Of a stretch of DNA of 64,000 bases, positions 22,223 through 34,560 are shown in pieces. The translations under genes and the position numbers were made by a program. Positions within the stretch are counted from its first letter, which is position 1. Every line of letters starts with the position of its first letter. The stretch lies in contig JAKSGN010000041.1 in the NCBI GenBank assembly GCA_024180945.1, positions 1,116,001-1,180,000 of the forward strand. Reading direction: 5' to 3'. Source of the stretch: Macrophomina tecta (taxonomy: Eukaryota; Ascomycota; Dothideomycetes; Botryosphaeriales; Botryosphaeriaceae). Under the pieces are notes generated by a model that did no database searches, was not told the DNA's origin, and saw only the letters and a list, made by a program, of their open reading frames with translations.

Positions 22223-25200
22223 CTAGTTCGCAGCTTTTTGGCCCTCTCCGTTCGTCGCGGCACTTGTGGCCTCCGCCTTCACCTTCTCCTGTCCCTCCTC
22301 ACTGGCCTTAGGCTTATCCCGTGGCTCTCTCTCTGCCTTGCCTTCAGCCTTACTCTCAGATTTGGGCCTGGCTTGCTCTCCATTCGCCGCCTTGGCCTTG
22401 TCCTCTGATATCTTAATCTTTTGGTACATGTCGTTCAGCTTCGAACCTTCGACACCCTTACTTGGCCAGTAATTATTTGCAACAAAATCCCTGCGCGCTT
22501 GTTAGCATCTACTCGTAGAAGTTATTGAACATTACTCACCACAATCGAGCTTTCTCCGTCGGACTCGCCTTTTCTCGCAAGCTCTGCGAAATGAAGTGAC
22601 CGACCTTCTTAAACTCCTTCTTCAACGCTATCGACCTCTCTAGGCGCTCGGGGAAGTGCTGAGAAGTACATTTGACAAGTGAGTCGAGGTTCTCCTGCAC
22701 AGGCTTGAGCAACTTTGCAGATTGGCTGTCGCGACTTGAGTGACCATTCTGCGTGCCCGATTCGCGCCGATGGTGATGCTCGCTCGAGTGACGGGCCTTG
22801 TCCTCAGACTTGTGGTATTTGTGCTTGAGTTTGTGTTTCTCGTCTAGCTCACCGCTGGCCTTACGACGAATTTCAGGTGTCCCGTTACGGTCTGGTCTCT
22901 CGACACGACGGTCCACACTGGGACGGTGTTCGCTGTGGCGATGCTCGAGATGGCGATGCTCATGACGATGCTCGCTTTGGCTCTGTGCGCGATGACGAGC
23001 CCTGTCATGATCTCGGTTGGCTTTGCGCATGTTGGCAGGTCCTGGGCTGGCTGATCCACTGCCTTGCTTCTCCGGCCGACGAGAAGCACTCCACTTCTTG
23101 TTATTACGGTGATGATTATCCAAAGCCCTTTTTGCTGCAGCATTCGTGCCATTCGAGGCCTTGTCCTTGAGGACACTGATTAGATAGTTGGCCCGACGAA
23201 CGAGGTGGACGGCTCCTGGCGATTTGGCGTTCTTCTCCTCAGCCTTGCTCCGTTCCTCTTTCTTGTCAACACGATGCTCCTCGAGGAAAAACTTGTCTTG
23301 CATTCCCAGTTCTGGGTCATCCCGAATGGCGACCCAGGAGCCATAACCGTGTCTGGAAATACCAACAGCCAGCATCCCATCTTCGCGGGCTCCCCAGGAA
23401 CAGGTATAGTGCGCAGGCTTCGAAGCCTCCGCTAGTCTGAAATTGCGCCAGTCAGAAGCCGATTCGACGGCTTCCTTGATCAACCTCATTTCGTTTGGTC
23501 GCTCAAGAATAGTCTCGGCATTCAGTCTCTTGACACCCTTCCAGTCAAAGAGAATGGCCTTTTTGTCCTTCTTCGTGAGAATTTTGTTGTTCTCGCGAGC
23601 CATCGCCTCGTTCTTCGCTTGCTCTTCTCTCAGCAGTTCACGACAATGATCCATGACTTCCTTGAGGGCCGCTTTGACCACTTCACGGTCGCGAGAGGTG
23701 AGCTTAGCTTCCTTGATCATTTCATCACCGCGCTCTTCTATTGAGCCAAACTTCTCATGCGCTCGAATAAGATTGCGGAGTTCCTTCTCAGAAAGTGGGC
23801 GTTTCGGATCATCATCAGGTCCAGATTCATCTCCAGATTGTGCGGCCTCCGCAGCTTCCTGAGCAGCTTGGCGGGCCCGCTTCTTAGCAGCCCGTTGCTC
23901 GCGCTCTTCGTTTGGAGCCTTACGCTTTCTCGGTTGGCTCTGCTCGATCTCTCTAGCGAGGAATTCCTCATCTTGCTTGCGCTTTTCCTCAGCTTTGAGT
24001 TCCTCAAGTTGATCCTTGGGAATGATGTCATCCCACTCGAGATCGAGCTTGACGTCTGTGTACTCGAAACTCTTGAGGAACTCCTCACCACCGTCCGTGG
24101 TGATACCCTCCGGCTGTTCAGTCTTGTGCTCTTCGGCATTCTCAAGAACAGCGTCGATGTCGAGTTCTTCCAGCTTCTTCTGGTTTCCAGTTTGCTCAAA
24201 CATTTTCTGGCCACGCTTCTTGAGAATACGATTGATGTCGTCCGATGAGGTCGGCTCCGCGACAGCGCGAGCTGCCCGATCAAAGGCTTCCTTGTCACCT
24301 TTGTCCGTAACGGCACGTTGAATTGTGATGTACTCAAGCATAAGCTTGTTGCGAGCGCGCTCAAGAACCTCCTCCTCGACAGTGTCCTTCGATACAAGGC
24401 GGTAAACTGTGACAGGATTCTTCTGACCGATACGGTGAGCACGAGCCATGGCTTGAAGATCAGCCTGAGGGTTCCAATCTGAGTCGAAGAGAATGACAGT
24501 ATCAGCCGTCATCAAGTTAATTCCAAGACCACCAGCTCTGGTGGAAAGCAAAAAGCAGAAATCTTGGCTATCTTGGGCGTTGAAGTGATCGATGGCCTGT
24601 CGCCTCTGGCCGGAGGTGATGGTACCGTCCAGCCTTTGGAACTGGTAGCCGCGCAGCTGTAGGTAATCGCCAAGAATATCCAACATCTTAACCATCTGGC
24701 TGAAGACAAGGACGCGGTGATTATCTTTCTTCAACTTGGTCAAAAGCCGGTCGAGTAGCATCATCTTGCCGCTGCTCGTGACCAGAGCTTTTAGTTGTTC
24801 TTCTCGGCGATAATTGCCCGCGAGCATACGTTCTTCGGCGCCGGGAAACATGTAGGGATGGTTGCTAGCCTTCTTGAGTTCCATCATGATGTTGAGTAAC
24901 GACTGCTTCGGACCCTTCCCATTTTGGTTAAGAGCAGCGTAGTTCCTTGTTAAGATGTTCTTGTAATATTCGAGTTGGAGGTCGGACAATTCCACGCGAA
25001 TGATCTTCTCGGTCTTAGGTGGCAAGTCGTTCTCTACCTTCTGCTTAGTTCGGCGTATCATGTATGGGCTGATGGCGTTAGTGAGTTCGGCGATCTTCTG
25101 GCTGGCCGTTTCCGACTGCAAATCAATATTCTCGTCTACCTCGATCATGCCAGGCATGATGAAGTCCATCAGAGCAGAAAGCTCGCCCAAGGTGTTCTGC

Positions 25201-27389
25201 ATGGGAGTACCAGTAATGAGAAGTCTACTTGGGGCTCCGAAATCCATCAACTTCGCGTACAGCTGGGATTCACGGTTCTTGAGCCGATGAGCCTCGTCTA
25301 CGGCCATGAATTGCCACTTGATCTGAGAAAGGAAGGTCGAGTCCGCCAGGACAAACTCATACGTGGTCAAGAGAACGTGGAACTTAGTCCTTTTGGGGTT
25401 GCCATCAACGAGCATCTCGTACTCGCGGATGATCTTGCGAGACGCTTCATTACCGTTGTAGACGACGTAATTCATGTCAGGCGCCCAGTTGTCAAAAGTC
25501 TCTGCCCAGGCAGGCAAGGTCGAGAGCGGAACAACTACGACAAAAGGTCCTTGTTGGCCGCGATCGTGGCGCAGCCAATTCATGAAAGACACCGTTTGTA
25601 CTGTCTTGCCGAGGCCCATCTCATCTGCGAGAATGGCGTTGTCTCCCTTACACCAGTGGTATGCCAAGAAGCTGACTCCTCTCAGTTGGAAGTCTCTGAG
25701 CTGGCCGAACTTGATGTACTCAGGTTGTTCGCGGATCGCGACATACTTGCGACGAGTGGCAATGTTGGACTCGCGCTTGTCGGACACAGGGACTTTGGAG
25801 GATCTGTCGAGATACCGGTCAATCTGCTCTTGCGCGAGTTGGCCAACTAGTGATGCGGGCTCCCAAGTGCATTCTTCGTATGGCAGAGCCTTCCCTATAA
25901 GACTGTCAGTATATTGATATGGTAGAAGATGGAGCACCGCCCACTTACATTTCACAAGGTATTCGGTCTCCTCTTCGCCTTCCTGAGATGCAATGACGCG
26001 CTCGACATGCCGGGAGTCTTCGTGGAAATCCTCAACCTTCTCACGGTCGAGGTTCCACTTCTCCTTCTCCTCCGAAGGCACCTCGGGGTCACCCATGATC
26101 ATAATTTCTTCGAGAACGACTTTGCGAAAGTAGTTCTCTACTTTCCTGAAGCCCTTGTAGCTGGACAACGAGGAGAATTCCTCATACGTGGCATGGTATG
26201 GAGCCTTGCCAACCCACTTGATCTATATTTGACGTCAGAAGCTGAGGCAGGGTCACTACATGGAAGGGAGCGTACCAAGTATTCAAAGTCGTGCTTTGTG
26301 AGACGGTTCATGTCTCCATCTGCACCACAGTCAGGCATGCGAGCAGACAAGTAGGAGAGCGTACTAACCAGCATCATCTTTCCGCCGATGAAGGATGACC
26401 CTGTCAATCTGCGGGCTGTCATTCTCCTCAGTGGTCATCCAGTAGTTAGGCGTCATGTCATCCGACTCCTCGCTGAACATATCATCATCATCTTCGTTAT
26501 AGCTCGTGACTTTCGCAGCATTGCGGGTCGAGAAGCGAACTTCGGCCTGTGATGGCGGCGCTTTTCCTGAAGCCACCAACAATTGGCGGCGTCGTTGCTT
26601 CTTAGTAGGGGCTTGACGACGAGCGCCGACATACGCATCTGAGTCGGATTCCGATTCGGAGGGCGAGGGAGGGTCTGGTGAAGCCCGGCGAGAGCCTTGC
26701 GGGACATCAGCTCCACCATCGCGATGAGCATTTCCGGTCGAGTGACAACATACCTCTGGCAGGCGCGGTGGTCCTGCGCTTCTTCCGGCGCGGGTTTACG
26801 GCATCAGAATCGGAGTCATCCTCTTCTGAGCTACTATCAACCTATCGGGAACTGTCAGTTAAAGCAATGGAGGATGGGCAGGTGACGGCTATAGCATACC
26901 ACACGACGGTTCGCACGAGCGCGGCCCTGTGGGAAATTTTAGTGACGACTCAGAACACGACGATTGATGAGAACGCACGCTTCTCCTGAGACCGTAGAGC
27001 TCTGGATTCTGAGTAATGTATTCATCATCTTCAACACTAGCCTTCCGTTTTCGGGGTCTTTGAGAGTCCTCCGACGATGACCGGTCAACTTCTTGGTCGT
27101 CAGACTGGACAGGCGGAGTCTCCGACTCATAGTCGCCGTCTTCCGATCCTTCCGCATCCTCGCTATGTGACGACTCCGATTGCGCATCTACAACTTTATC
27201 CTCATCTTGTACAGGGCTCTGAGCGTCACTCCCGGATGATAGAGCTGCGCCAGCACGGTTTGTGGGGTCGGACAGCTCGCTTTCGCTAGGCGCGTCTTCG
27301 TCGTCGGCGTTGGTCACGTTATGAGCCAGGGGAGAGCCATGACCGTTCACTATAGGTAGAGAGGTGGGCGGATGAGGCGGAGAGTGCAT
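22223..27389 (-). CDS. CHD1: Chromodomain helicase CHD1, SNF2-family chromatin remodeller
   Basis: Eight exons: 27389-26979, 26926-26900, 26841-26754, 26695-26369, 26319-26276, 26222-25949, 25894-22540, 22490-22223 (1597 aa; all phases agree). Order: acidic, Ser-rich N terminus; tandem chromodomains (about 270-340 and 355-420, ending KWKALPYEECTWEP across an intron); SNF2 ATPase with DEMGLGKT (about 480) and DEAH (about 588); helicase C lobe with AHRIGQ (about 875); basic coiled-coil region; SANT/SLIDE-type region; and a C-terminal CHD1 helical domain (LWDFVANNYWPS). CHD1 slides and spaces nucleosomes in transcribed genes. The third exon from the start is preceded by a 27-nt exon. The start codon is the first suitable ATG in an exon open further upstream, so the N terminus is less certain than the rest. 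Confidence 0.93.
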
Positions 27390-28555
27390 GAGGATGGACC
27401 CGGCTAGATGGAGGAGATGGTCAGCTCGATATCTCGATGAAAACGTGGCCCGGCGGGGTGAAACAAGGTGCGGTGTAATCAGCGAGATTACGCGACCAGG
27501 AAACATCAAAAAGCGACTCGAAGTCTTTCGATAATGGAGAGAATGCAAGGTCCGACCGGAAAATGATGCTCGTGATGACTTGGGGCTGTTGGCGATGAAG
27601 ACGCAAGGAAGGGGGTCAATGGGGTGTAAGCGAAGCCAGAGCGGCCTCAGGAGGAGTGAAAAGCCGTAGTAACCGGGTTGAACACCAGTATACTCGGATA
27701 TGAGGGTATAAGAGATGACGGCATAAGATATGAGGCAGAAGAAGATGGCCTTCGCCGAGCGGTCTGAAGCCAGCAAGGCAAGCCGACATGGACGACGCAA
27801 GAGGGGGATAGAGCAATAGGAAAAGCGAGCACGTACAGGCCATGGCTCGAGGCTGCCGGGTGAGTATGCCCTTGGCGCGATCAGGTGTTGTGTTGGGTGG
27901 TGGCTCCTGGACCGTGTCTCTGGTGTATGGAGTGTGAAGACGAGCGGCGGCAGAGCGAGGGCCGACGAGCCCTATGGCCGCGCTAAGATCCAGCCACCCA
28001 AAAATAGCCTAGCGTGGGACCGTGGATCTCGGAGAGCAGCACGCCGCTCGATGACAATCGACGCGAAGGCTTTCGTTGGAGTAGCGGGCGGAATGCCGAG
28101 ACGATGGTGCTTGGGTGCCGCAGTTGCGATTGCGGTTGGGGCATTCAAGGTGTGTGTGGATAGCGGGCAAGTACCTCGTTGCACGCGCCGCGGCCTGTAC
28201 TGCCCTGCCGAGCCCACGCACGCGCTCTGCGGCTGGTGGCAACGACTTTCACGATCTGGAGGCCGCACCCAATCAGCGTGTGCTGGATGTGGATGATAAA
28301 CGGGCGCACCATTCACCGACAAAGCCACTCGCGCTGTGCCCACTGTGATCCTCCTGCCGACTGTCAAAGAACACCTCCGGATCGCCGCAGCGTTCGTTCC
28401 TGGACGTCTCGCCCGTGGTTCTCTCCGGCTTTCGACACCGCTCCCGTGCGCGGCCGCTTCTTACGGACGCCCAACCCAACTCCGTTTTACTGCGCGCTCA
28501 GTCGCACTTCGCCTCGTCGAATTCCCACACATCCTCCCGCTGACCACCGAACACC
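27390..28555. promoter_or_regulatory. Divergent promoter region, CHD1 / RLI1
   Basis: About 1.2 kb between two head-to-head start codons. Short ORFs on both strands here (for example 27616-27843 minus) overlap and have no family resemblance. It must carry the promoters and 5' UTRs of both genes. I see no further gene. Confidence 0.55.
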
Positions 28556-30734
28556 ATGACGGACAAGCTCACGAGGTACGCGCAGCGAGCCATGGAAACG
28601 GATTTGACGCGAGGCTGACTTTGTCGAAAGAATTGCTATTGTCAACAGCGACAAGGTGCGCCACACTGCGCGAAGCCCCGCCAACCCCGCGACGACAGAA
28701 TTTTGAACGTTCAACACGCTAACTGTAGGTGTCGCATCCAGTGCAAGCCGAAGGTACGAGCCCAACCCGCCACGCTCCGCAATCGCCGCTGACTCTGGAA
28801 CAGAAATGCAGGCAAGAATGCAAGAAGTCTTGCCCCGTGGTCCGCACAGGCAAGCTGTGTATCGAAGTCGACTCAAGCTCTAAAATCGCCTTCATCTCCG
28901 AGCGCCTGTGTATAGGATGCGGCATCTGCCCGAAGAAATGCCCGTTCGACGCGATCAACATCATCAACTTGCCCACGAACCTGAACACCCAGGTCACACA
29001 TAGATACTCAGCAAACAGTTTCAAGTTGCACAGGCTGCCTATGCCACGTCCCGGCCAGGTGCTTGGTCTGGTCGGTTCCAACGGTACCGGCAAAAGCACA
29101 GCCCTGAAGATTCTCAGCGGCAAGCTGAAGCCGAACTTGGGCAGATATGACAACCCACCTGACTGGGAGGAAATCCTAAAGTACTTCCGTGGTTCAGAGC
29201 TGCAGAGTAAGCCGCCTTGACGCAGACCCGAGATTGGGGTGTGCTGATGATTTTAGACTACTTCACAAAGGTGCTTGAGGACAATCTGAAGGCTGTTATC
29301 AAGCCGCAGTATGTCGACCAGATCCCCAAGGCCATCAAGGCTGCCGACAAGCGCGTTTCGACCCTCATCACTGGCCGTGCACAACTGGGTAACCTGGACG
29401 AGATTGTCCAGGAGTTGGAGCTGAAGCAGATTTTTGAGCGTGAGGTTACTCAATTGTCTGGTGGAGAGATGCAGCGTTTCGCCATCGGCTCTGTGTGCGT
29501 CCAGAAGGCGGATGTGTACATGTTTGACGAGCCTTCTTCTTTCCTGGATGTCAAGCAGCGTCTCAACGCTGGTAGGATGATCCGCAGCCTGCTCCGCCAT
29601 GACGACTACGTCATTGTCGTAGAGCACGACTTGTCAGTCCTCGATTACCTTTCGGATTTCATCTGCGTACTCTATGGCAAACCGGCGGTCTATGGTGTAG
29701 TAACTATGCCTGCCTCTGTCAGAGAAGGTATCAACATTTTCCTCGACGGCAACATCCCCACGGAGAACCTGCGTTTCCGTGAGGAATCTCTGCAGTTCCG
29801 TATCAGCGAAGCTGGCGAGGACTACTCAACCGACAAGTCCCGCGCTTACAACTATCCCTCCATGGAGAAAACCATGGGCAGCTTCCACCTGTCCATTGAG
29901 CCTGGTTCTTTTACAGACTCGGAAATCATCGTCATGATGGGTGAAAATGGTACCGGAAAGACCACCTTCTGTAAGATGCTTGCTGGTGCCCTCAAGCCCG
30001 ACAACGGCAAGACGGTTCCTCCCATGAACATCAGTATGAAGCCGCAAACCATCACCCCCAAGTTCCAGGGTACCGTCCGTCAGCTCTTCTTCAAGAAAAT
30101 CAAGGCCGCCTTCCTCAGCCCGCAGTTCCAGACCGACGTCTACAAGCCGCTCAGGATGGATGACTTCATTGACCAGGAGGTGCAGAACCTCTCTGGTGGT
30201 GAATTGCAACGTGTCGCTATTGTCCTGGCCCTTGGTATCCCCGCCGACATCTACCTCATCGACGAGCCTTCTGCGTAAGTCTTGCGTAGCCCAGAAAACA
30301 GAACAGGCTCGCCCACTGACCTCGGTACAGGTACCTCGACTCTGAACAGCGTATCATTGCTTCGCGTGTCATCAAGCGTTTCATCATGCACTCCAAGAAG
30401 ACCGCCTTCATCGTCGAGCACGATTTCACCATGGCGACCTACCTTGCCGACCGCGTTATCGTATTCGACGGCCAGCCCTCTGTCGACGCCCGCGCGCAGA
30501 CCCCTGAGAGCCTGCTGACCGGCTGCAACAAGTTCCTGAAGAGCTTGGACGTCACCTTCCGCCGTGACCCCAACTCCTACCGCCCGCGTATCAACAAGTA
30601 CAACTCCCAGATGGACCAGGAGCAGAAGTTGCAGGGCAACTACGTATGTCTACTGAACTCTTCAACCGCAGCCCTCAATGGCGCCCCCGCTAACAAGTAT
30701 TCTCCCGTAGTTCTTCCTGGAAGAGGAGAGTTGA
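28556..30734 (+). CDS. RLI1: Ribosome-recycling ATPase Rli1/ABCE1
   Basis: Seven exons: 28556-28575, 28631-28655, 28742-28753, 28804-29206, 29257-30274, 30331-30643, 30711-30734 (604 aa, the normal ABCE1 length). Two [4Fe-4S] clusters are coded at the N terminus: [15 protein letters not shown], built partly from a 12-nt exon, and [16 protein letters not shown]. Two ABC cassettes follow, with Walker [10 protein letters not shown] and GENGTGKTT and signature motifs LSGGEMQR and LSGGELQR. The C terminus ends NYFFLEEES. ABCE1 splits 80S ribosomes after termination and helps in initiation and 40S maturation. It acts in the cytosol and is essential in the eukaryotes tested. It is transcribed divergently from CHD1. 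Confidence 0.97.
28742..28753 (+). other. 12-nt microexon in RLI1
   Basis: Codes for Cys-Lys-Pro-Lys of the first iron-sulfur cluster. The acceptor is ATCCAG at 28741 and the donor GTACGA at 28754. The nearer acceptor CTGTAG at 28728 would put the following codons out of frame, so the CAG site is the productive one. Confidence 0.85.
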
Positions 30735-31565
30735 AGAGGGTGTCCCTAAGAAGGACTACCCGCCCCACCGTCATGAGCACCACTTCTTCCCCCCACCACC
30801 TTCGATCGATACTGGCGTTCTAGGCGGAGCATTTCCGGGCGGCTGCGGCAAAAAGAAATCAAGCATTGGGAAGCGGGGTAAAAACGGGCTCCCAGCGGAG
30901 GAAAATGCGTCGGACGAGGATGACGACGAGGATGACATCTGCCCACTCCAGCAGTTGGTCTTACCTCCTGTCGTTGCGCCCCTTTCACAACAGAGAGCAC
31001 AACCGCTACTCTTTCGTACAGGCTTGTCTTAGTCTCGTGGTAGTGTATGGTCGTGTGCTCAGTGAGAAAAGGGCTCAACATGGGTCAAGTTAGGTGGCTG
31101 CTGCTTTCACCTATTTTTTTTTTTTTTTCTACTGAAAAGCGTCACGACAGTATATTGGCACATGATAGTTCAAAAGACTAGATTTCACATTGAATACCAA
31201 TAGGGTTATTAATCTACTCTCGGGGAGCCCATATATCCTGCTTTTGGGAGCATCGCCATATGTTACGTACTGAAGGAGGATAGGGCCAACCAATAGGCTT
31301 TTTATCATCTTTTTTTTTCCATACAAAAGGCAGCAATTGCATCTCAATCGGCAGATAAGAAAGCAGTCTAAAGTAGCGACGCTTTGACATACCAGCTTGC
31401 CTTTTTCTTGGCTCAGTCCTTTCTTTCCGGGTTGCGATGAAGCAAACGAAAGTCAGACGTGAAATCAGCTGATATGAGTTCGCGCAATGAGAGGAGGGGG
31501 CGTTAGTGACTTGCAGTGACATCCGGGGAGAGGTTTCCAGGCTGGTGGTTAAGGTGTTTGCGAGC
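30735..31565. other. Convergent intergenic region, RLI1-PRP40
   Basis: Contains the 3' UTRs of both flanking genes and a T run (about 31113-31129). No gene is supported. The long minus-strand ORF entering from PRP40 is intron read-through in another frame. Confidence 0.5.
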
Positions 31566-34099
31566 CTAGTCCTCCTCGATCTCGCCCTCCTCACTGCCGG
31601 AGCGAAGGCCAGGGTCTTCCTTGGCCGCCTCGTCCTTTGCTGGCTTGCTCTCAGCGGCGGCGGGTGTCCTAGATCTGTGACGACGAGGGGAGAAGGTGCG
31701 CTCACGAGTTTCCCTACGAGTCCTCTGTACAGCTGTGAGTATAGCAACATTCTAGGCCGGAGGCTGTGTGGTAGATTTTGACTCACTTTGGCATCACGCT
31801 TGCTCTCCGGGCTCTCACTATCCCTCCGACGTCTCATGCTACCGGCTCTGCTGTCGCCGTAGTCGAGTTCGCTTGCCTTCTCACGCGGATCGGCACGGCT
31901 AATGTAAGACCGCTCACGCTCGACCTCGCGCTCCCTGCGTTCGCGATCATAGTGGCTCAGGCTACTGACCTCTCTTCTGTCACCGCTGACATAGCGGTCA
32001 CCACGCCAGTCCCTGCTGCGCGGGGGCGGAGACAAGCCAGTCAGACTGGACTTGCGGTATTGGCGCTCACGGTCCGCTTGTGCCTTGCGGCGATCCGCTT
32101 CGTAGGCATCCGGCTCAGGAGTGCGTGTGCGGTGGCGGCGGGCGTGGCCATTACGATAGTCACGCTCGCGTTCACGCTCGCGGTCGCGGTCGCGGTCGCG
32201 ATGGTCACGTCTGCTGCGGTCGCGTTCGCGTTCGCGCTCATGGTCCTCCTCCTTCTCCTTCAGGCGGCGCTGATACTTGTCGAAAGCGGTGCGACGCAGC
32301 TCATCCGTTTCCAGCTGTCGATATTCATCGAATTTCTCAAGACGAGGACGTACCTGCTCCCATGTGTCTTCCAGGGTCACCGGAGGATCCAATCGCTTGA
32401 TACGGGAACGCAGAGTGTCGATATGCCGACGCTGGGCGCGCTCGGCTTGATGCTTGTTAGCTTCCGAGCGTTGCTGCTCTTTCTCCTTGAGGCGCTCGAA
32501 GAGGAGCGTTAGGGAATGATCATCAATGTTCGCTGTACGCCTTTCAGCCCGCATCAGTGACATAAACTCATCCAAGGTGGTGGTCTGGGTGATTTCAAAG
32601 CGACGGTCCTATGTCCTATTAGCCATTCGTTCAAGAAAAAAAAAATTTGTTAGGAGAAAATACTCACGTCAAGTACGTCGAGGACATCATGCCTTCTGCT
32701 ACGCAAAACGCGCTCCTCCTCCTCAACCACATCCCAAAAGAGGTCCAGCGGAGTTGAGCCAGACTGGCCCAGCATTGCAATGTAGCGGGGATCGTTTTCG
32801 ATGTGGGGGTGAATATCCTTCCATTTCGTTCCAGCGCGGATCTTGCCATCACTGCGCAACTCTTTGAGTAATGCGATAAATTTGTCACGGTTCTGCCGCT
32901 CGCGCCTCGCGCGAGATTCTTTCTGCTGCTGGCGAACATGGTTAAAGCTGCGCTCAAGAGACTTGACATGAGACTCAAAGGCCTTCAGGAGATCCATCTT
33001 GCTGAGGAGCTCGAACTTCTCATCACCCTTGAAGCGCTCGTTCTCATGGATCATATTGCGAACCTGAGGCCAGCGGCTATATGGCTCCAGATGAAGCTCG
33101 TCAAAGACTGACGAAAGCTCTTCGCTGGCTTGCCGGCGGTCCTTTGCTTCGTTCTCAATATGGGACTTGTAGAGCTCGCAGATGTACTCCTCGAAGAGCT
33201 GTTTCTTTTCCTCCTCATTCTTCGCTGAGCGATAGATAGTCTCACCCTCGATGATGGGCTGCGCCGTCTTCCAGCGCGTGTAGTACTTGATCTCTGGATG
33301 GCTTCTTAGCATCTTGTTGAAATCGTTGCGCAGCTTGGTGAGCCTCTCCTTCTCACGCTCCTTTTCCTGCTCCCGCATTTCCACCACAAATTTCTCGAAA
33401 GCCGCCTTGCGGTCCTTCGGATCCTTGATGGCGCGGTACTGATCGTCCCTGAGTGTGGCGCGCATAGCCTGCTCCCAAGTCCAATCAGGCTGAACACCGG
33501 AGCGTTTAAGGAGCTTCATGAAGGCTGCCTCGGCATCGTCGTATGAGGAATACTCTGGGCCGGATCTAGTATCAATGGAGGGGACGGACCGCAGGCTCTC
33601 CAGCTTCTCCGGCTGCGTATAGCCAATTTGACGCTCTGCCGGAACGCGGTCAGGCGTGTCCCTGTACGCATGCGAAGAGAATGTCGGTGCTCCGCCAGCT
33701 ACGAATTGCGCAGCGCTATACAAAGTAAGTCTTGTGTTGAATTTAGGGAGGTCGGGACTTACGGTGCTGCGGGCGGACGAGCAGGAGGCGCAGTCTGTGC
33801 AAGAGCGGCCTTATAGGCTTCGGGCATTTCCCATGACGACTGCTTAGTCTCAGTGTTGTACCAGTACTTCCTGCCGCCCTCTGCCGTGTATTCTTTCCAG
33901 GGAAGATTTTTGAGAGCACGCTACCACAAGTCAGCTTAGCCAGTAAAGAAGAGGATTGGAAACAAACCTCGACGGGGGTCAGGAGCTCATCGGGCTTGGT
34001 CCATTGGGTGACCTTGGTTTGCGAGTTGTAGTAATATGCGCGGCCATCGGCAGTGCGCGCCTCCTGCCAGACGCCTGGCATTGGGGGAGGGCCGTTCAT
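31566..34099 (-). CDS. PRP40: U1 snRNP splicing factor Prp40 (WW and FF domains)
   Basis: Five exons: 34099-33968, 33920-33763, 33715-32668, 32608-31787, 31724-31566 (772 aa). Two N-terminal WW domains lie at about residues 8-40 (VWQEARTADGR, YYYNSQT, TQWTKP) and 48-80 (PWKEYTAEGG, YWYNTET, SSWEMP), separated by an intron. A Pro/Ala-rich linker leads to a series of FF domains from about 150 to 560, Lys/Glu-rich and helical. The C terminus is an Arg/Asp/Ser-rich RS-like tail that ends in acidic residues. Prp40 bridges the 5' splice site and the branch site in early spliceosomes and binds the RNA polymerase II C-terminal domain. The last intron uses the acceptor ACAG at 31725; the nearer ACAG at 31733 would break the frame. 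The start is the first ATG before the WW domain. Confidence 0.93.
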
Positions 34100-34560
34100 C
34101 ACGTCGGGCGGGCAGTGAAGGGCGACGCGGTGATAAGGTGTGCGCGAAAGAACGCGTCGTCGATGGCTGGGTGTGGGTGCGGCGGGCACTGGGCAAACGA
34201 GTCGAGGCGAGGAGCTCCAGGCGCGAGATTTGCGCGGGCGGTGAGGTCGACGATCTGCACGGCGCGGCTTGGCACGGGCGGCGACGCTGCTGCTGCCAGC
34301 GCTGTCCCCTTACCGTCGACCCCAGCGAGCAATCCGCCATCCTTTCGCTGCTTGCAGACTTAACTCGGGACGTCTCGCCGGCTTAAAGACCCTGACATCT
34401 TACTCATCCCCACTCTCCAGCTCCATTTCATTCAGTTTTGCCGGGCTCAGCTTTGTAGCCGTTGCCTCCCCGGCCCAGAGAGACCAAGATCCCGACCCGC
34501 TTTGCATGCAGCTGCACAAAATGCACCACTCTACATGAAGCATTTCTGTAGCATTCAATC
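34100..34560. promoter_or_regulatory. Divergent promoter region, PRP40 / TRS65
   Basis: 461 bp between head-to-head start codons. The minus-strand frame of PRP40 stays open for about 90 nt upstream, but with no clear alternative ATG. Short overlapping ORFs are not convincing. Confidence 0.55.

Noticed and set aside
24975..25850. 291-aa plus-strand ORF
   Set aside because: Antisense of the CHD1 ATPase exon; no independent features.
31214..31724. Extension of the PRP40 ORF past the last intron
   Set aside because: Reads through an intron into the wrong frame; splicing at 31725-31786 gives an in-phase acidic end with its own stop at 31566.
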